Positions 10,201 through 21,074 of a stretch of DNA of 64,000 nt are shown piece after piece. Both the position numbers and the translations under genes were made by a program. Under the pieces are notes generated by a model. That model ran no database searches and had not been told where the DNA came from. It saw nothing but the letters and a program-made list of their open reading frames with translations. The stretch comes from JAGNDO01 sp963704975. Its GTDB lineage: Bacteria > Chloroflexota > Anaerolineae > Caldilineales > Caldilineaceae. How positions within the stretch are numbered: position 1 is the stretch's first letter; the number at the start of each line of letters is the position of its first letter. The stretch spans positions 62,001 through 126,000 of the forward strand of contig CAVPIK010000034.1 of assembly GCA_963704975.1 (NCBI GenBank), given 5' to 3'.

Positions 10201-10423
10201 GCCGGCGGGCTGATGGGGCTGGGTCTCTTCGGGGCCGCCACCGCCCCCATCCGCCTGCCGGACCCGTGCGTCTGGCTTGGCCGGGGTGGCGGGCGCGGCC
10301 ATTCTGGGGCTGGCCTATGGGTTGGGGTTGGTCTTCGTCGCCCGCTGTTTCGTGGATCATTTGGATGGGGGCGGTCTCTGGCCTGGGTATGGCCTGGGGC
10401 CTGCCGCCCTTAAAAAATGGTGA
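7284..10423 (+). CDS. SIR2-like / nSTAND NTPase / C-terminal membrane protein (many frameshifts)
   Basis: This is one protein of about 1,040 residues broken by ten or more indels. Order of parts: a SIR2-like N-terminal domain (ELIVKDNALLFVGVDL, KVITTRFDRILEQAFDQF, KTLIFLGYDLES), a STAND-type P-loop NTPase (YKGLRELYRADAPIFFGRD, Walker A GESGSGKSSLLRAGLAPALL, Walker B-like VVLVVDQAEQFF, sensor-like VIREDFLGRM), a winged-helix/AAA lid region (LVSYELTHDYLITPIIAWLG), helical repeats, and at least four C-terminal membrane segments (GFWGLGLGIGLFLGLNRL, GVTLALLWLLFAFVF, GAAILGLAYGLGLVFVA). The GAG motif of active sirtuins is replaced by GVD, so NAD cleavage is doubtful. By analogy with STAND immune or cell-death proteins it may sense a ligand and act at the membrane. 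The ATG at 7272 is an alternative start. Coordinates of the 3' end depend on the frame. Confidence 0.7.
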
Positions 10424-10446
10424 GTAAATCGCTTGGGGAGAATCAA

Positions 10447-13044
10447 ATGAAACGGTATCAGATCAAAACTTTGCGCGGGGGGTTGATAGCTCTTTTGGCT
10501 CTGCTTTTGCTGGCTGCCTGCGCGGGATGCACGCCACCCGCCCCGCCAGACAAAACCTTTGTCCAGGCCAACGCCGGGCGCACCAATGTCTCCGTGCTCT
10601 CCGGCGGGGCCAGCCAGCCTTTGCTGCCCGCCCAGTCTGCCCAGCTTGGCCCTGGCGACGGCGTGGATGTGGACGCCACGGGCCAGGCCCTCCTGCGCTT
10701 CTCCGATTTCCTCACCGTGGAGGTGCTGCGGGACGGGGAACTGGTGGTGAAGGAGTTGGATCTGGCGGATCAGTCGGCCCTGGCCGTGTTTGGGGCCAGC
10801 GGCGGCGCGTTGGTCAACGATATGACCCCTGGCACGGGCGAGGTCAAGCGCCGGGTCACCATCGAGACCGAGTTCGCCATCATCACCGCCACGGGGACCA
10901 AGTTCATGATCGCCAAGGAGGCCAACTCGCCCCTGGAATGGATCTTTGGCCTGGACGCCGGGCCGGACGATCTCTACGTGCAATCCAAGAACGACCCGGA
11001 CCCGGCCAACCCCACACGCAAGCCCGTGGAGAGCGGCATGGCCCGCTGGATTGCGCCCATCGGCGTGCCCAGCGCTGGGATCGCCTACGATATTCAGAAT
11101 GTGGAGACATGGCTGGCTAGTGTGAAAGCAGGCGTGACTGTGCCGGAGGTGGGCACGGTCCTCTGGCCCGGAGCGGACCTGCGCCTGGACACCGCACCCC
11201 TGGCCGAGGGCAACATGGCGGGGGAGACGTTCGACATCCAAGGTGTGACCATGAACTTGGCCGCCACCACGGATTTTGGGGCCGCCACCTATACCCGCCA
11301 GGACTGCAACGGCGACAACATCGCCGACGTGGTGGTGGAAAACGGCGTCCTGGGTCTGGACTTCCGCAACCTCCTCAGCCGGGTCAGCGGTCTGGATGTG
11401 ACCCTGATGGGGCTGGACGGCGGCGCTCAGGGCACGGTCCAGGTCTTCGATCCGGCCCAACAGTTGATCGACCAGGAGCGCTTCGACATCCCCGCCGGCG
11501 AGGGCCAGATCGTCTCCCTGCGGGCGGATCAACCCTACCACTACGCCCGCATCACCCTCAACCAGGGCTGCTTCCTGGGCGTCAGCCTGCCGCCCGCCAC
11601 GCCGGGTGGGGGCACGGGCCGGGACGCGTGGACCCGGTCCCCGCGGTGGATGTGTGGCCGCCTGGCTCTGCGCCCCTGGCCAACACCTGCGAGATCATCT
11701 ATCAGGGAGCGGACGGGCTTAACCTGCGCACCGGGCCGGGCACGGTCTACGATCCGCCCATCACCCCCCTCTATGCCGGCACCATTCTGGAACCCTTTGC
11801 CCGTTCCAGCGATGGGACCTGGCTTCAGGTGCGGGTGGTGGACAGCGAGGAGATGACGGGCTGGGTCAGCGCCGGGCGGGCCTATGTGCGCTGCGAGTTG
11901 AATGTCGGCGATCTGCCCGTGGGGCGGGCCCCGGCGCTGCCCACGCCTACGCCCACCCCCGCGCCCCAGGCGTACGTGCGCATCGATCAGCCGGGGGACA
12001 ACTCCACCACCACGGCCACCGGTTTCCTTTTGGCCGGGGAAAGCAGCTTCCCCTTTGAGGGGACCCTGAATATCCTGATCGAAAGCGCTGGACGGCCAAC
12101 CGATCCAGACCGACTTTGTGATGGTGGACAGCCGGGGCGGCCAGCCCTACAGCAGCGATCCTGCCTTCTTCCAGAAGCAGATCTTTGTGGATACATCCCT
12201 CCCCGATAATGTGCGGGTGCGGGTGCAACAGCTTTCGGCCAGGGACAACTCCGTGGTGGCGGAGGACAGCGTGTTGCTGCGCCCCCTGGCGGCGGACAAC
12301 AGCAAGACCCGCCGCCCGTCCGCCAATGGCGTGGCCCAGGCTTGGCCGGTCAACGGCGATGGCTACAGTGGCTTCCAGGTGGACATGAATATCGACGGCC
12401 TGCCCTACGAATGGCAGTTGTTGCAGAGCGAGTTCAACGTCCTGCCCGTGGACCTGACTGCCCCTGTCGACGGCACCAACTGCCCGGTGAGCACGCCAGG
12501 ATTCAGCACGCGCCAACCCGATCTGGCCGCCCAGGCCTTCTTCGCCTATGACTACGCCGCGCTCTATGTCGCCTTCTTTGTGCAGGACGACACCTACGTG
12601 GGCTATTCCGGCGCGGACGAGCGCTTCTTCCTGGGAGACTCGCCCCAGATCATCCTGGATCTGGATCTGGGCGGGGATCTGACGACCCCAACCAACAGCG
12701 CTGACGATGTGCAGATCGACCTGCATCCCGGTGAATTTTTGGAAGGGGCCGGGGACAACGCCCGGGCCGCCCTCTGGCGGCTGGACACCCTCACCTCTCA
12801 GCCCCTGGACGCCGCGGTGGCCTCGTCCTCGTCGGGATTGGGCTATTTCGTGGAAGCCGCCATCCCCTGGAGCAGCCTGGGGTTGAGCGGTCCGCCGCCC
12901 TGGGGGCTGGGCCTGGCCGCCAGCGTCAGCGACAACGACGTGTTCGGCACCAACCAGCAACAGTGCATGCTCTCCATGGCCCCCAATCGGGAATATCAGG
13001 ATCCCACCACCTGGGGGACGCTGGATCTGGTGATCTTCCAGTAA
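10447..13044 (+). CDS. Lipoprotein with FecR-like, SH3-like and C-terminal CBM9/DOMON-like regions (two frameshifts)
   Basis: The product of about 865 residues begins MKRYQIKTLRGGLIALLALL and has a lipobox LLAACAG, so it should be a membrane-anchored lipoprotein. Residues about 35-200 resemble the FecR domain (TIETEFAIITATGTKFMI). After an indel near 11625 comes a bacterial SH3 domain (GADGLNLRTGPGTVYDPPI, WLQVRVVDSEEMTGWVS), a Thr-Pro linker (PTPTPTPAP), an Ig-like segment, and after a second indel near 12095 a C-terminal region with YEWQLLQSEF, AAQAFFAYDYAALYVAFFVQ and GYFVEAAIPWSSLGL, the pattern of family 9 carbohydrate-binding or DOMON-like domains. A GGGGAG ribosome site precedes the ATG. 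It lies between two SIR2-domain genes on the same strand, suggesting one transcription unit. Confidence 0.75.
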
Positions 13045-13331
13045 AGTCATGATCCACGAAGGGGCACGAAGACATGGAGAAGTTGTTGCTGAATAAGTCC
13101 TGAGTCAACATGGAGCGAGATGAATTGGAAGACGCCTCGCACCGCCCTGAAAGCGGACGGTGCTACAACTGCCACGCCTGCGTAAGCCAGGCTTTTCGTC
13201 CGCTCAAGCCCCGTCTGACGGGGCGTAGCATGTTGTAGCCCCATCCCTTTCAGGGTGGGGTGAATGGCTTTACCCACCGCTCGTTTCACTTCATCGTAAA
13301 ACCAGCCCCGCACCCCGTTTGGAGCCGATCT
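13045..13331. other. Gene-free interval with nested hairpins, possible IS200/IS605-like remnant
   Basis: I see no gene. The stretch holds several hairpins: AAGCCCCGTCTGACGGGGC, CCATCCCTTTCAGGGTGGGG, and the pair TGCTACAAC / GTTGTAGC about 70 bases apart. GC-rich short hairpins of this kind occur at ends of IS200/IS605 elements and in their guide RNAs, but no tnpA or tnpB coding sequence is present, so this is only a suggestion. Confidence 0.35.
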
Positions 13332-15190
13332 ATGGATTCTGTTGTCCTCTCCCATCTCTTGGCGCAAGCCGAACGCCAACGCTTGACCCTCTTCATCGGC
13401 CCGGATCTGCCCCAGGCGGTGACGGGCGTGCCCGTCCGCGGCGGAACTGGCCGCGGGCATGGCCCGCCACTTTGGGCTGACCGGCCTGGACCCCTCCCCG
13501 GCCCTGGCGGATGTGGCCCAGGCCGCCGGGCGCATGCGCTTTCGGGATGTGCTCCAATATCTGATGGACCACCTGGGCGGCGGGCAAGATCCGCAGCCCG
13601 TGGACCTGCTCTTGGCCCGGCTGCCCGTGGAGCGCTTTGTCACCACCCGGCTGGATGATCTGCTGGGCCGGGCTTTTGACGCCGTGGGGCGTCCGGCCCA
13701 AGCCCTGGTCACGGATTTCGACGCCGGGTTCGTGGACCGGGCCAAGCCCATGCTGCTCAAGCTCTACGGCGATCTGCGCCAGCCCACCAGCCTCACCGTC
13801 ACCCAGGACCAGCTTTTCGATCTGCCCAGGGACAAGCGGGGGCTGCTGCGGTTGGTGGAGCAGATCTTCAGCAGCGATACCGTCCTCTTCCTGGGCGCGG
13901 ACCTGGACAGCCCGGACTTCCTGGCCCTGTGGCGGGGCGTCCTGCGGGACCTGGGTCGTCTGGCCCCCATGGCCTATGCCGCACCCGCTCGCCCCCTTTC
14001 CCCCCAAGCCAAAGCCGTCTGGGCAGGACCGCAACATCACCGTGCTGGACGATGCCCCCCTGGCCGTGGTCCAAGCCCTGGCCGAACGACTGGCCCCCGT
14101 GGGCAGCGCGCCCACGCCGCCCGCCCTCATCACGCCCCTCGCAATTCGCCCCTCGCCCCCCGTCACCACCTATCGCAACTTCGACCTGGAACTGAGCCGC
14201 ACCGCCGATGGCCGCATCCTGGCCCGGGTGCTGCGCTCGCCGGAGGGGGAGGGGGAGAGCGCCGTGGCCGACTTTGCGGAGATGCCGCCGCCCTTGGATG
14301 GGACGACGACCCTGCGGGGCGTGGACGCGGAGATGGGCCGACGGCTCTTCCCCGGCGGCGTGGCGGAGCGCTGGGCGGCCAGCCTGGCCACCACGGACCG
14401 GGCCGAGGAAGGGCTGCGCCTGCGCCTCTTCCTGGCGGACCCGTCCCTGGCCGGCGTGGCCTGGGAGGCGGCCAAGCTGGGCGACAAGTGGCCCGCCCTC
14501 AGCACGAAAACGCCCGTGGTGCGCTACGTCTCCACGGGCCGGCGCACGGACACCCTGGCCGCGGCCCAACCCCTGCGCATGTTGGTGCTGATCTCCGACG
14601 CCGCGGAGCTGGGCCTGCCCGTCCTGGACACGGCGCGGGAGCGGGCCTTGCTGGCCGAAGCCCTGGCCCCCCTGGAAGCCAAAGGCGCGCTCAAAGTCGA
14701 GTGGCGCACGGGCGCGGTCACCCGGCGGGGGCTGCTGGACGACCTGCGCCGCATCCAGCCCCATCTGCTCCATTTCATCGGCCACGGGCTGCACGACGAG
14801 GCAACCGGCCTGGGCAGTCTGGTCATCTCCGGCGACGGGGGCGAGCCGGTCCTGCTCACCACCGAGGACCTGGCCATCCTCCTGGACGGCACGCCCGTGC
14901 AGTTCGCCTTCTTCAACGCCTGCCAGAGCGGACGGGCCGCGGGGGGCGTGGCCCAGGCCGTGGTGCGCTCCTCCGTGGCCGCGGCGGTGGGCATGCAGGT
15001 GGACGCCCCCGACCAAGCCGCCGCCGACTTCGCCGGGGCCGTCTACCGGTCCATCGCCGACGGCTGGCCGATTGATGCGGCCGTGGCCGAGGGGCGCAAG
15101 CTGCTGTCCACGACGTTGGGCGTGGGGTCACCGTGGTGGGCGCTGCCCGCGTTGTATTCGAGGTTGGAGGATGGGCGGTTGTTTGGGTGA
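13332..15190 (+). CDS. SIR2-like / CHAT protease-like protein (two frameshifts)
   Basis: The protein of about 619 residues starts MDSVVLSHLLAQAERQRLTL. The N-terminal part is a degenerate SIR2-like domain: FIGPDLPQAVTG in place of the GAG motif, FVTTRLDDLLGRAFDAV, and VLFLGADLDSPDFLALWRGV, the same elements as in the first gene of this island. A linker containing LAIRPSPP is encoded by a repeat. The C-terminal half is a CHAT domain with the catalytic His in HLLHFIGHGLHD and the catalytic Cys in FAFFNACQSGRAAGG, preceded by LRMLVLISDAAELGLP and followed by SPWWALPALYSRLEDGRLFG. CHAT domains are caspase-like cysteine proteases that often act in cell-death or immune systems. Indels lie near 13430 and 13990. 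Both catalytic residues are present, so activity is possible. Confidence 0.8.
14133..14157. repeat. 25-bp repeat inside the SIR2-CHAT linker
   Basis: The 25 bases containing CTCGCAATTCGCCCCTC recur as an exact inverted copy at 15191-15215, immediately after the stop codon of the same gene. Here they encode part of the inter-domain linker (LAIRPSP). Confidence 0.85.
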
Positions 15191-15215
15191 GGCGAGGGGC
15201 GAATTGCGAGGGGCG
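15191..15215. repeat. Inverted copy of the 25-bp linker repeat
   Basis: Exact reverse complement of 14133-14157, lying directly downstream of the TGA of the SIR2-CHAT gene; the GGCGAGGGGCGA units are themselves near-tandem. Confidence 0.85.
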
Positions 15216-15247
15216 AGGGGTGGGGCACAGATACAGACCAAAAAACG

Positions 15248-15280
15248 AAGGGGGCGACGTGATTTCCACGTCGCCCCCTT
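15248..15280. terminator. Bidirectional hairpin between convergent genes
   Basis: A perfect 14-bp stem (AAGGGGGCGACGTG and its complement) with a five-base loop lies between the convergent SIR2-CHAT and CHAT-STAND-WD40 genes. Runs of A upstream and T-rich sequence downstream fit an intrinsic terminator for either strand. Confidence 0.65.
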
Positions 15281-15328
15281 GTCTGTTTGAAGATCCGGAC
15301 CTACATCTCACCCCTACACCCTCATCTC

Positions 15329-18300
15329 CTAATCGTCAATCCCATACCGGGCCTTCTCCGCCGCCGTGAAGACCGGCGGATTGCGCTGCACCTTGCGCAG
15401 GGCCACCTCCAACAGCGCATCGGGCATCAGCCAGACTTTGGCGGTGCTGTCGTCACTGGCGGTGACGATGCGCTGGCCATCGGGGCTGAAGGCGGCGGAC
15501 AAGACGTACCCGGTGTGGCCGGCGAGGGTGAGGAGTTCTTGGCCGGTCTGGGCATCCCAGACTTTGGCGGTGTGGTCGGCACTGGCGGTGACGATGCGGT
15601 CGCCATCGGGGACTGAAGGCGGCGGACAAGACCCTGATCCGATGTGAGCCGGCGAGGGTAGAGGAGTTCATGCGCCGGTGTCGGGCATCCCAGACTTTGG
15701 CGGTGTTGTCGTAACTGCCGGTGACGATGCGGTCGCCATCGGGGCTGAAGGCGGCGGACAAGACGGATCGGCGTGGCCGGCGAGGGAGAGGAGTTCATGC
15801 GCCGGTCTGGGCATCCCAGACTTTGGCGGTGTTGTCGGCACTGGCGGTGACGATGCGCTCGCCATCGGGACTGAAGGCGGCGGACAAGACCGGACCGGCG
15901 TGGCCGGCGAGGGAGAGGAGTTCTGCGCCGGTCTGGGCATCCCAGACTTTGGCGGTGTTGTCGTCACTGGCGGTGACGATGCGGTCGCCATCGGGGCTGA
16001 AGGCCGCGGAGTTGACGGACCGGCGTGGCCGGCGAGGGTGAGGAGTTCATCGCCGGTCTGGGCATCCCAGACTTTGGCGGTGTTGTCGTCACTGGCGGTG
16101 ACGATGCGGTCGCCATCGGGGCTGAAGGCGGCGGACTAGACGTCCCCGGCGTGACCGGCGAGGGTGAGGAGTTCTTCGCCGGTCTGGGCATCCCAGACTT
16201 TGGCGGTGTTGTCGTCACTGGCGGTGACGATGCGGCTCGCCATCGGGGCTGAAGGCGGCGGACTAGACGTCCACGGCGTGGCGGCAGGGTGAGGAGTTCG
16301 TCGCCGTCTGGGCATCCCAGACCTTGGCGGTGTTGTCGGCACTGGCGGTGACGATGCGCTGGCCATCGGGACTGAAGGCGGCGGAGATGACGGATCCGGC
16401 GTGGCCGGCGAGGGTGAGGAGTTCTGGCCGGTCTGGGCATCCCAGACTTTGGCGGTCTTGTCGGCACTGGCGGTGACGATGCGCTCGCCATCGGGGCTGA
16501 AGGCCGCGGACCAGACGCACCCGGCGTGGCCGGCGAGGGTGAGGAGTTCTGCGCCGGTCTGGGCATCCCAGACTTTGGCGGTGTTGTCGTCACTGGCGGT
16601 GACGATGCGCTCGCCATCGGGGCTGAAGGCCGCGGACCAGACGCACCCGGTGTGGCCGGCGAGGGTGAGGAGTTCTGCGCCGGTCTGGGCATCCCAGACT
16701 TTGGCGGTGTTGTCGTCACTGGCGGTGACGATGCGCTCGCCATCGGGGCTGAAGGCCGCGGACCAGACGTACCCGGCGTGGCCGGCGAGGGAGAGGAGTT
16801 CTGCGCCGGTCTGGGCATCCCAGACTTTGGCGGTGTTGTCGTCACTGGCGGTGACGATGCGGTCGCCATCGGGGCTGAAGGCCGCGGACCAGACGTACCC
16901 GGCGTGGCCGGCGAGGGAGAGGAGTTCTGCGCCGGTCTGGGCATCCCAGACTTTGGCGGTGTTGTCGTCACTGGCGGTGACGATGCGCTCGCCATCGGGA
17001 CTGAAGGCCGCGGACATAGACGGACCCGGCGTGACCGGCGAGGGTGAGGAGTTCCTGCGCCGGTCTGGGCATCCCAGACTTTGGCGGTGTTGTCGTCACT
17101 GGCGGTGACGATGCGGTCGCCATCGGGGCTGAAGGCCGCGGACATGACGAACCCGGTGTGGCCGGCGAGGGAGAGGAGTTCCTGCGCCGGTCTGGGCATC
17201 CCAGACTTTGGCGGTGTTGTCGGAACTGGCGGTGACGATGCGGTCGCCATCGGGGCTGAAGGCCGCGGACCTGACGAATCCAGCGTGGCCGGCGAGGGTG
17301 AGGAGTTCCTCGCCGGTCTGGGCATCCCAGACTTTGGCGGTGTTGTCGGAACTGGCGGTGACGATGCGGTCGCCATCGGGACTGAAGGCGGCGGACCAGA
17401 CCGCATCCGGTGTGGCCGGCGAGGGAGAGGAGTTCCTGCGCCGGTCTGGGCATCCCAGACTTTGGCGGTGTTGTCGTCACTGGCGGTGACGATGCGCTCG
17501 CCATCGGGGCTGAAGGCCGCGGACAAGACGGACCCGGCGTGGCCGGCGAGGGTGAGGAGTTCTGCGCCGGTCTGGGCATCCCAGACTTTGGCGGTGTTGT
17601 CGGCACTGGCGGTGACGATGCGGTCGCCATCGGGGCTGAAGGCGGCGGACAAGACGAACCGGATGGCCGGCGAGGGTGAGGAGTTCTGGCCGGTCTGGGC
17701 ATCCCAGACTTTGGCGGTGTTGTCGTCACTGGCGGTGACGATGCGTCGCCATCGGGGCTGAAGGCGCGGACCTGACCCAGCGCGTGGCCGGCGAGGGTGA
17801 GGAGTTCTGCGCCGGTCTGGGCATCCCAGACTTTGGCGGTGTTGTCGTCACTGGCGGTGACGATGCGGTCGCCATCGGGGCTGAAGGCGGCGGACCTGAC
17901 CCGTACCCGTGTGACCGGCGAGGGTGAGGAGTTCTGGCCGGTCTCGGCATCCCAGACTTTGGCGGTGTTGTCGTCACTGGCGGTGACGATGCGCTCGCCA
18001 TCGGGACTGAAGGCCGCGGACGAGACGGACCCGGTGTGGCGGCTGCGGGCAGATTCATCAGCCAGGGCGGGGCTGCTGCACACTTTTGTTCAGGGCGAAC
18101 ATGGCGGCGTCGGTGACGGTGCCGTCATCCTGCCAGGTGGTCAGCACGCTTCCCGGGCCAGGAGCAGGGCCAGGGCTTTGCTGCCGTTGGCGTCCAGGTC
18201 CAGTTCGGCCAGGGCCTGGCCTGCCAGTTCTCCGGCCTTGGCTTGTCGGCGGCGGCTTCGGCCAGTTTTCGCTGTTCTTCGGCGATGCCTCTTTGTTCTT

Positions 18301-21039
18301 GGGCGTCGGCCTCGCTGGTGGCCAGCGGCCTGGGCTTCCGTTTCGGCATGACTGCTGTAGCCTCGGCGGCGGCGGCCACTTCGGCGGTGGCCGGCTATCA
18401 CCGCATTCGCGCTGCGCTGGCTACTCGGCTGCGATCGGCTACAGCCCCAGCCTCGGAAATCCGGGATTGCTGCCAGAACCAGCCCACTGCGGCAATCACA
18501 AATACGGCTGTCAGGAGGGCCGCGGCCAGAAGGAATGTGCGGCGGCGGGCTTGGGCTTGCTCTGCCTGGCGTTGGGCGTTGAGGGTCGCCACTTCTGCGG
18601 CCTGGGCCAATTCTCGCTGACGGGCCGCTTCTTTCTGCTTCCTCGTCCGCCAGAATACGGGCTGCGCTGGCCTCGATCAGCCCGGCCAAGGAAGCGCTGG
18701 CCCCGCCCACTTCGCCGCTGTCGGGCTGGGCCAGCCAGCGTTGGGCCTCGGCCAGTTCCACCGGATCGAGCAGACCCCCGGCTCGGTCCAATTCTTCCCA
18801 GCGCCGGGCCGTGGTTTCCAGCCGCCGCCGGGTCTGCTCGGCGGTGCGGCGGTCGTCGATCCAGCCCCGCAGCAGCGCCCAGCCGGCGATGAGGGCTTCG
18901 TGGGCGATGTCCACCCGCCGGGCTGTCTCGCCTTCGCCCCCGCTGGCGGTGAGCAGTCGGCGGTCGATCAGGCGTCTGCAAGGTGTCGGCAAAGCGGGTG
19001 GGGTCGTCGTCCGCTGGCCCGCAGGTCGGTCTTCGGCCACCTGGCGGCGGGTGTCGGCCCGGCCCTCGCCAAACTGGATCAGGCGCAGGAAGATGCGCCG
19101 GGCCAGGGGCTTGGTCGTCTGCGGGCAGGTTGTTGTAGACCACATTGGCCCGGCGGTCGATGGCGATTTGCAGGCCGTTGCGCCCGCCTTCGGCCATGTC
19201 CGCATAGACCTGGGCGGACAGCTACACGCCGCTCCACCCCTTGCCAGAGCAGACGCAGACATTCCTGCACCAGGGGCAAGGCGCCGCTCTCGCCGGCCGC
19301 GTCCCCGGTCAACTGTTCCACCAGCCGGGGATCGACGGTCACGCCCACCTGGGCGGCGGGCTGCACAATCGCCACGGCCAGTTCCGCCCGGCCCAGGGGC
19401 GGCAGGTCCAGCCGGTTGGCCCGGATGGCGGGCCAGAGGGAGCAGCCCATCAGCTCCGGGTAGAAGTCGGCGCGCACGGTGAGGAGGATGTGCAGATTGG
19501 GGCGACCGATCAGCCCGGCCAGACAGTCGAGAAAGGTCTGGGCCTCGGCGGCGGAGGCCAGGGTGAAGATCTCCTCGAACTGGTCGACGACGAGGAGGGT
19601 GCGCCCATTCCCCGCCGTCTTCTCCCCCTGCGAGGCGAGGATCGATAACTCGTCGGGCGTCAAATTGAGGGCGTCGGCCAGGGCGGTGAACGGCGTCGGG
19701 CCGGGCCGCATGACCCGCACATCCCACGCCCCGTTCCCAAATTGCTGCGAGCGGCGCAGGGCGGGGATGACGCCGGCGTAGACCAGGGACGATTTGCCGC
19801 TGCCCGATGGCCCCACCACGCTCAGGAAGGGGTGCAGGCGCAGCCGTTCCACCGCCTCGTCGATCTCCTTGTCCCGGCCAAAGAAGAGGTCCGCCTGCGC
19901 CTCGGTAAAGGGGACCATGCCGGGATAGGGGCAGTCCGGGGTGATCTGGGCCAGATCCCACAGCCTGCCATCCTCAGAGTTCATAAACAGCCGAGGCGTC
20001 CCCCACTCGCTGCCCGCCATGCGGAGATGGCGACCCGGGCGTGGGTCAGGGCCACGTCGATGGGCTGCCCGTCCGCCAGCCCGGTGTAAAAGGCCTGGGC
20101 AAAGGCGATGGCGGCGGTGTCGGAGATCTCAAACTGCATGGCCACCACCGCGGGGATGCCCTGCTGCACCAGGGTCTGGGCCACCCCGGCGAAGGGGTCC
20201 GCCTGCCCGGTGCGGGAGCCCTCGCAGGCGTTGAGCAGGACCAGGCGCAGCCCACGGGCGTTGTGCAGCAGCCGCCCCAGCGCCTCCCCGCTGACCAGAT
20301 CCGGGCTGCCGTCGTCCTTGCACAGCACCACAAAACCCTGGCCGCTCGGCGTTCATCAAACTGGCCGTGGCCCACAAAGTGCAGAACGTGGACATCCCCC
20401 CGGCTCAGCCGCTGTTGCAGCCCGGCAAAGGTCACGCCGTCCAGCCGCTCCACCACCACCCGTTCGGCCTGGATCATGGGGGCCAGGGCCTGGGTCAGGT
20501 GGGCGAACTCGGCGTCCGCGTCTAATTTGGGCAGATCCTGGGGACTGGCGATGGCCACCAGCACCCGCAGGGGCAGGTCAACCATTGTGGGGCGGGGCGG
20601 ATCGGGCAGGTGCAAGAAAGTGAACCAAGGGGTTGCGGGTCGAGTGGGCCAAGAACTGGCCCCGGTTGGGGTCGTAGAGGAATTCCCAGGGCAGGTTGAG
20701 CAGGGCGGGCACGTTGTTCAAGCGCAGACGCAGGCGCAGATTGACCCCGTCCGCCTCGGCCCGGTCCCGGCTGCGCAGGAAGCTGGCCAGGATCTCGCCG
20801 TGGAAGACCGCCTCAAAGAGGTTCCGGCCAAACGTTTTGACCGTGCTTTCGGTGAACGTGGCGCTGCCCCGGTTGCCCGCGTCCAAAAGCTGACCGATGA
20901 AGCCATCTTGGTCCGCGGGGGAGAGGGGCAGCACAAAGCGGGCCGTGGGCGTGCCGCTGGGCGACGCCACGACCTCGGCGCGGTAGCCGTCACCGTCCGG
21001 GCTGATCTGGAGATCGAAGTTGAGGGCGTTGGGGGTCAT
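15329..21039 (-). CDS. CHAT / nSTAND1 NTPase / TM / 21x WD40 giant protein (many frameshifts)
   Basis: One protein of about 1,900 residues, heavily broken by indels. From the start MTPNALNFDLQISPDGDGY: an N-terminal domain ending NLPWEFLYDPNRGQFLAHS, a CHAT domain with catalytic His (HVLHFVGHGQFDE) and Cys (LRLVLLNACEGSRTG), an nSTAND1 NTPase (PFTEAQADLFFGRDKEID, Walker A GPSGSGKSSLVYAGVIPALR, Walker B LLVVDQFEEIF, HILLTVRADFYPELM), a lid with VDIAHEALIAGWALLRGW, one membrane helix (FLLAAALLTAVFVIAAVGWF), a coiled coil (EQRGIAEEQRKLAEAAADK), then 21 WD40 repeats and the tail NPPVFTAAEKARYGIDD. This is the architecture of NLR-like bacterial signal proteins: WD40 sensor, STAND switch, caspase-like effector. 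Indels are frequent and differ between repeats, so assembly error in a repetitive gene is likely. The small MazF-like gene lies just upstream on the same strand. Confidence 0.8.
15431..18030 (-). repeat. Array of 21 near-identical WD40 units of about 126 bp
   Basis: The sequence GGCATCCCAGACTTTGGCGG (minus strand: AKVWDAQ) recurs 21 times at a spacing of about 126 bases, that is 42 codons. The consensus unit reads SAAFSPDGERIVTASDDNTA then KVWDAQTGAELLTLAGHAG. Twenty-one units equal three seven-bladed propellers. Units differ by only a few bases, mainly at the residue after GHAG and at ELL, which points to recent amplification or ongoing gene conversion. Confidence 0.9.
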
Positions 21040-21074
21040 GGGTTGGGTCTTTGGGAATGGGATGGGTGGTCCAG

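Noticed and set aside
13110..13240. Small plus-strand frame MERDELEDASHRPESGRCYN
   Set aside because: It spans the hairpin region, has no ribosome site, and its codons are explained by the inverted repeats.
15453..17761. Long plus-strand open frames across the WD40 array (VGIPDFGGVVVTGGDDA-type repeats)
   Set aside because: They are the antisense of the WD40 repeats; the minus-strand frames give canonical SPDG...IVTAS...KVWD motifs.
15431..18030. Repeat array considered as CRISPR or VNTR
   Set aside because: The unit is 126 bp, without spacers, and codes for WD40 repeats.
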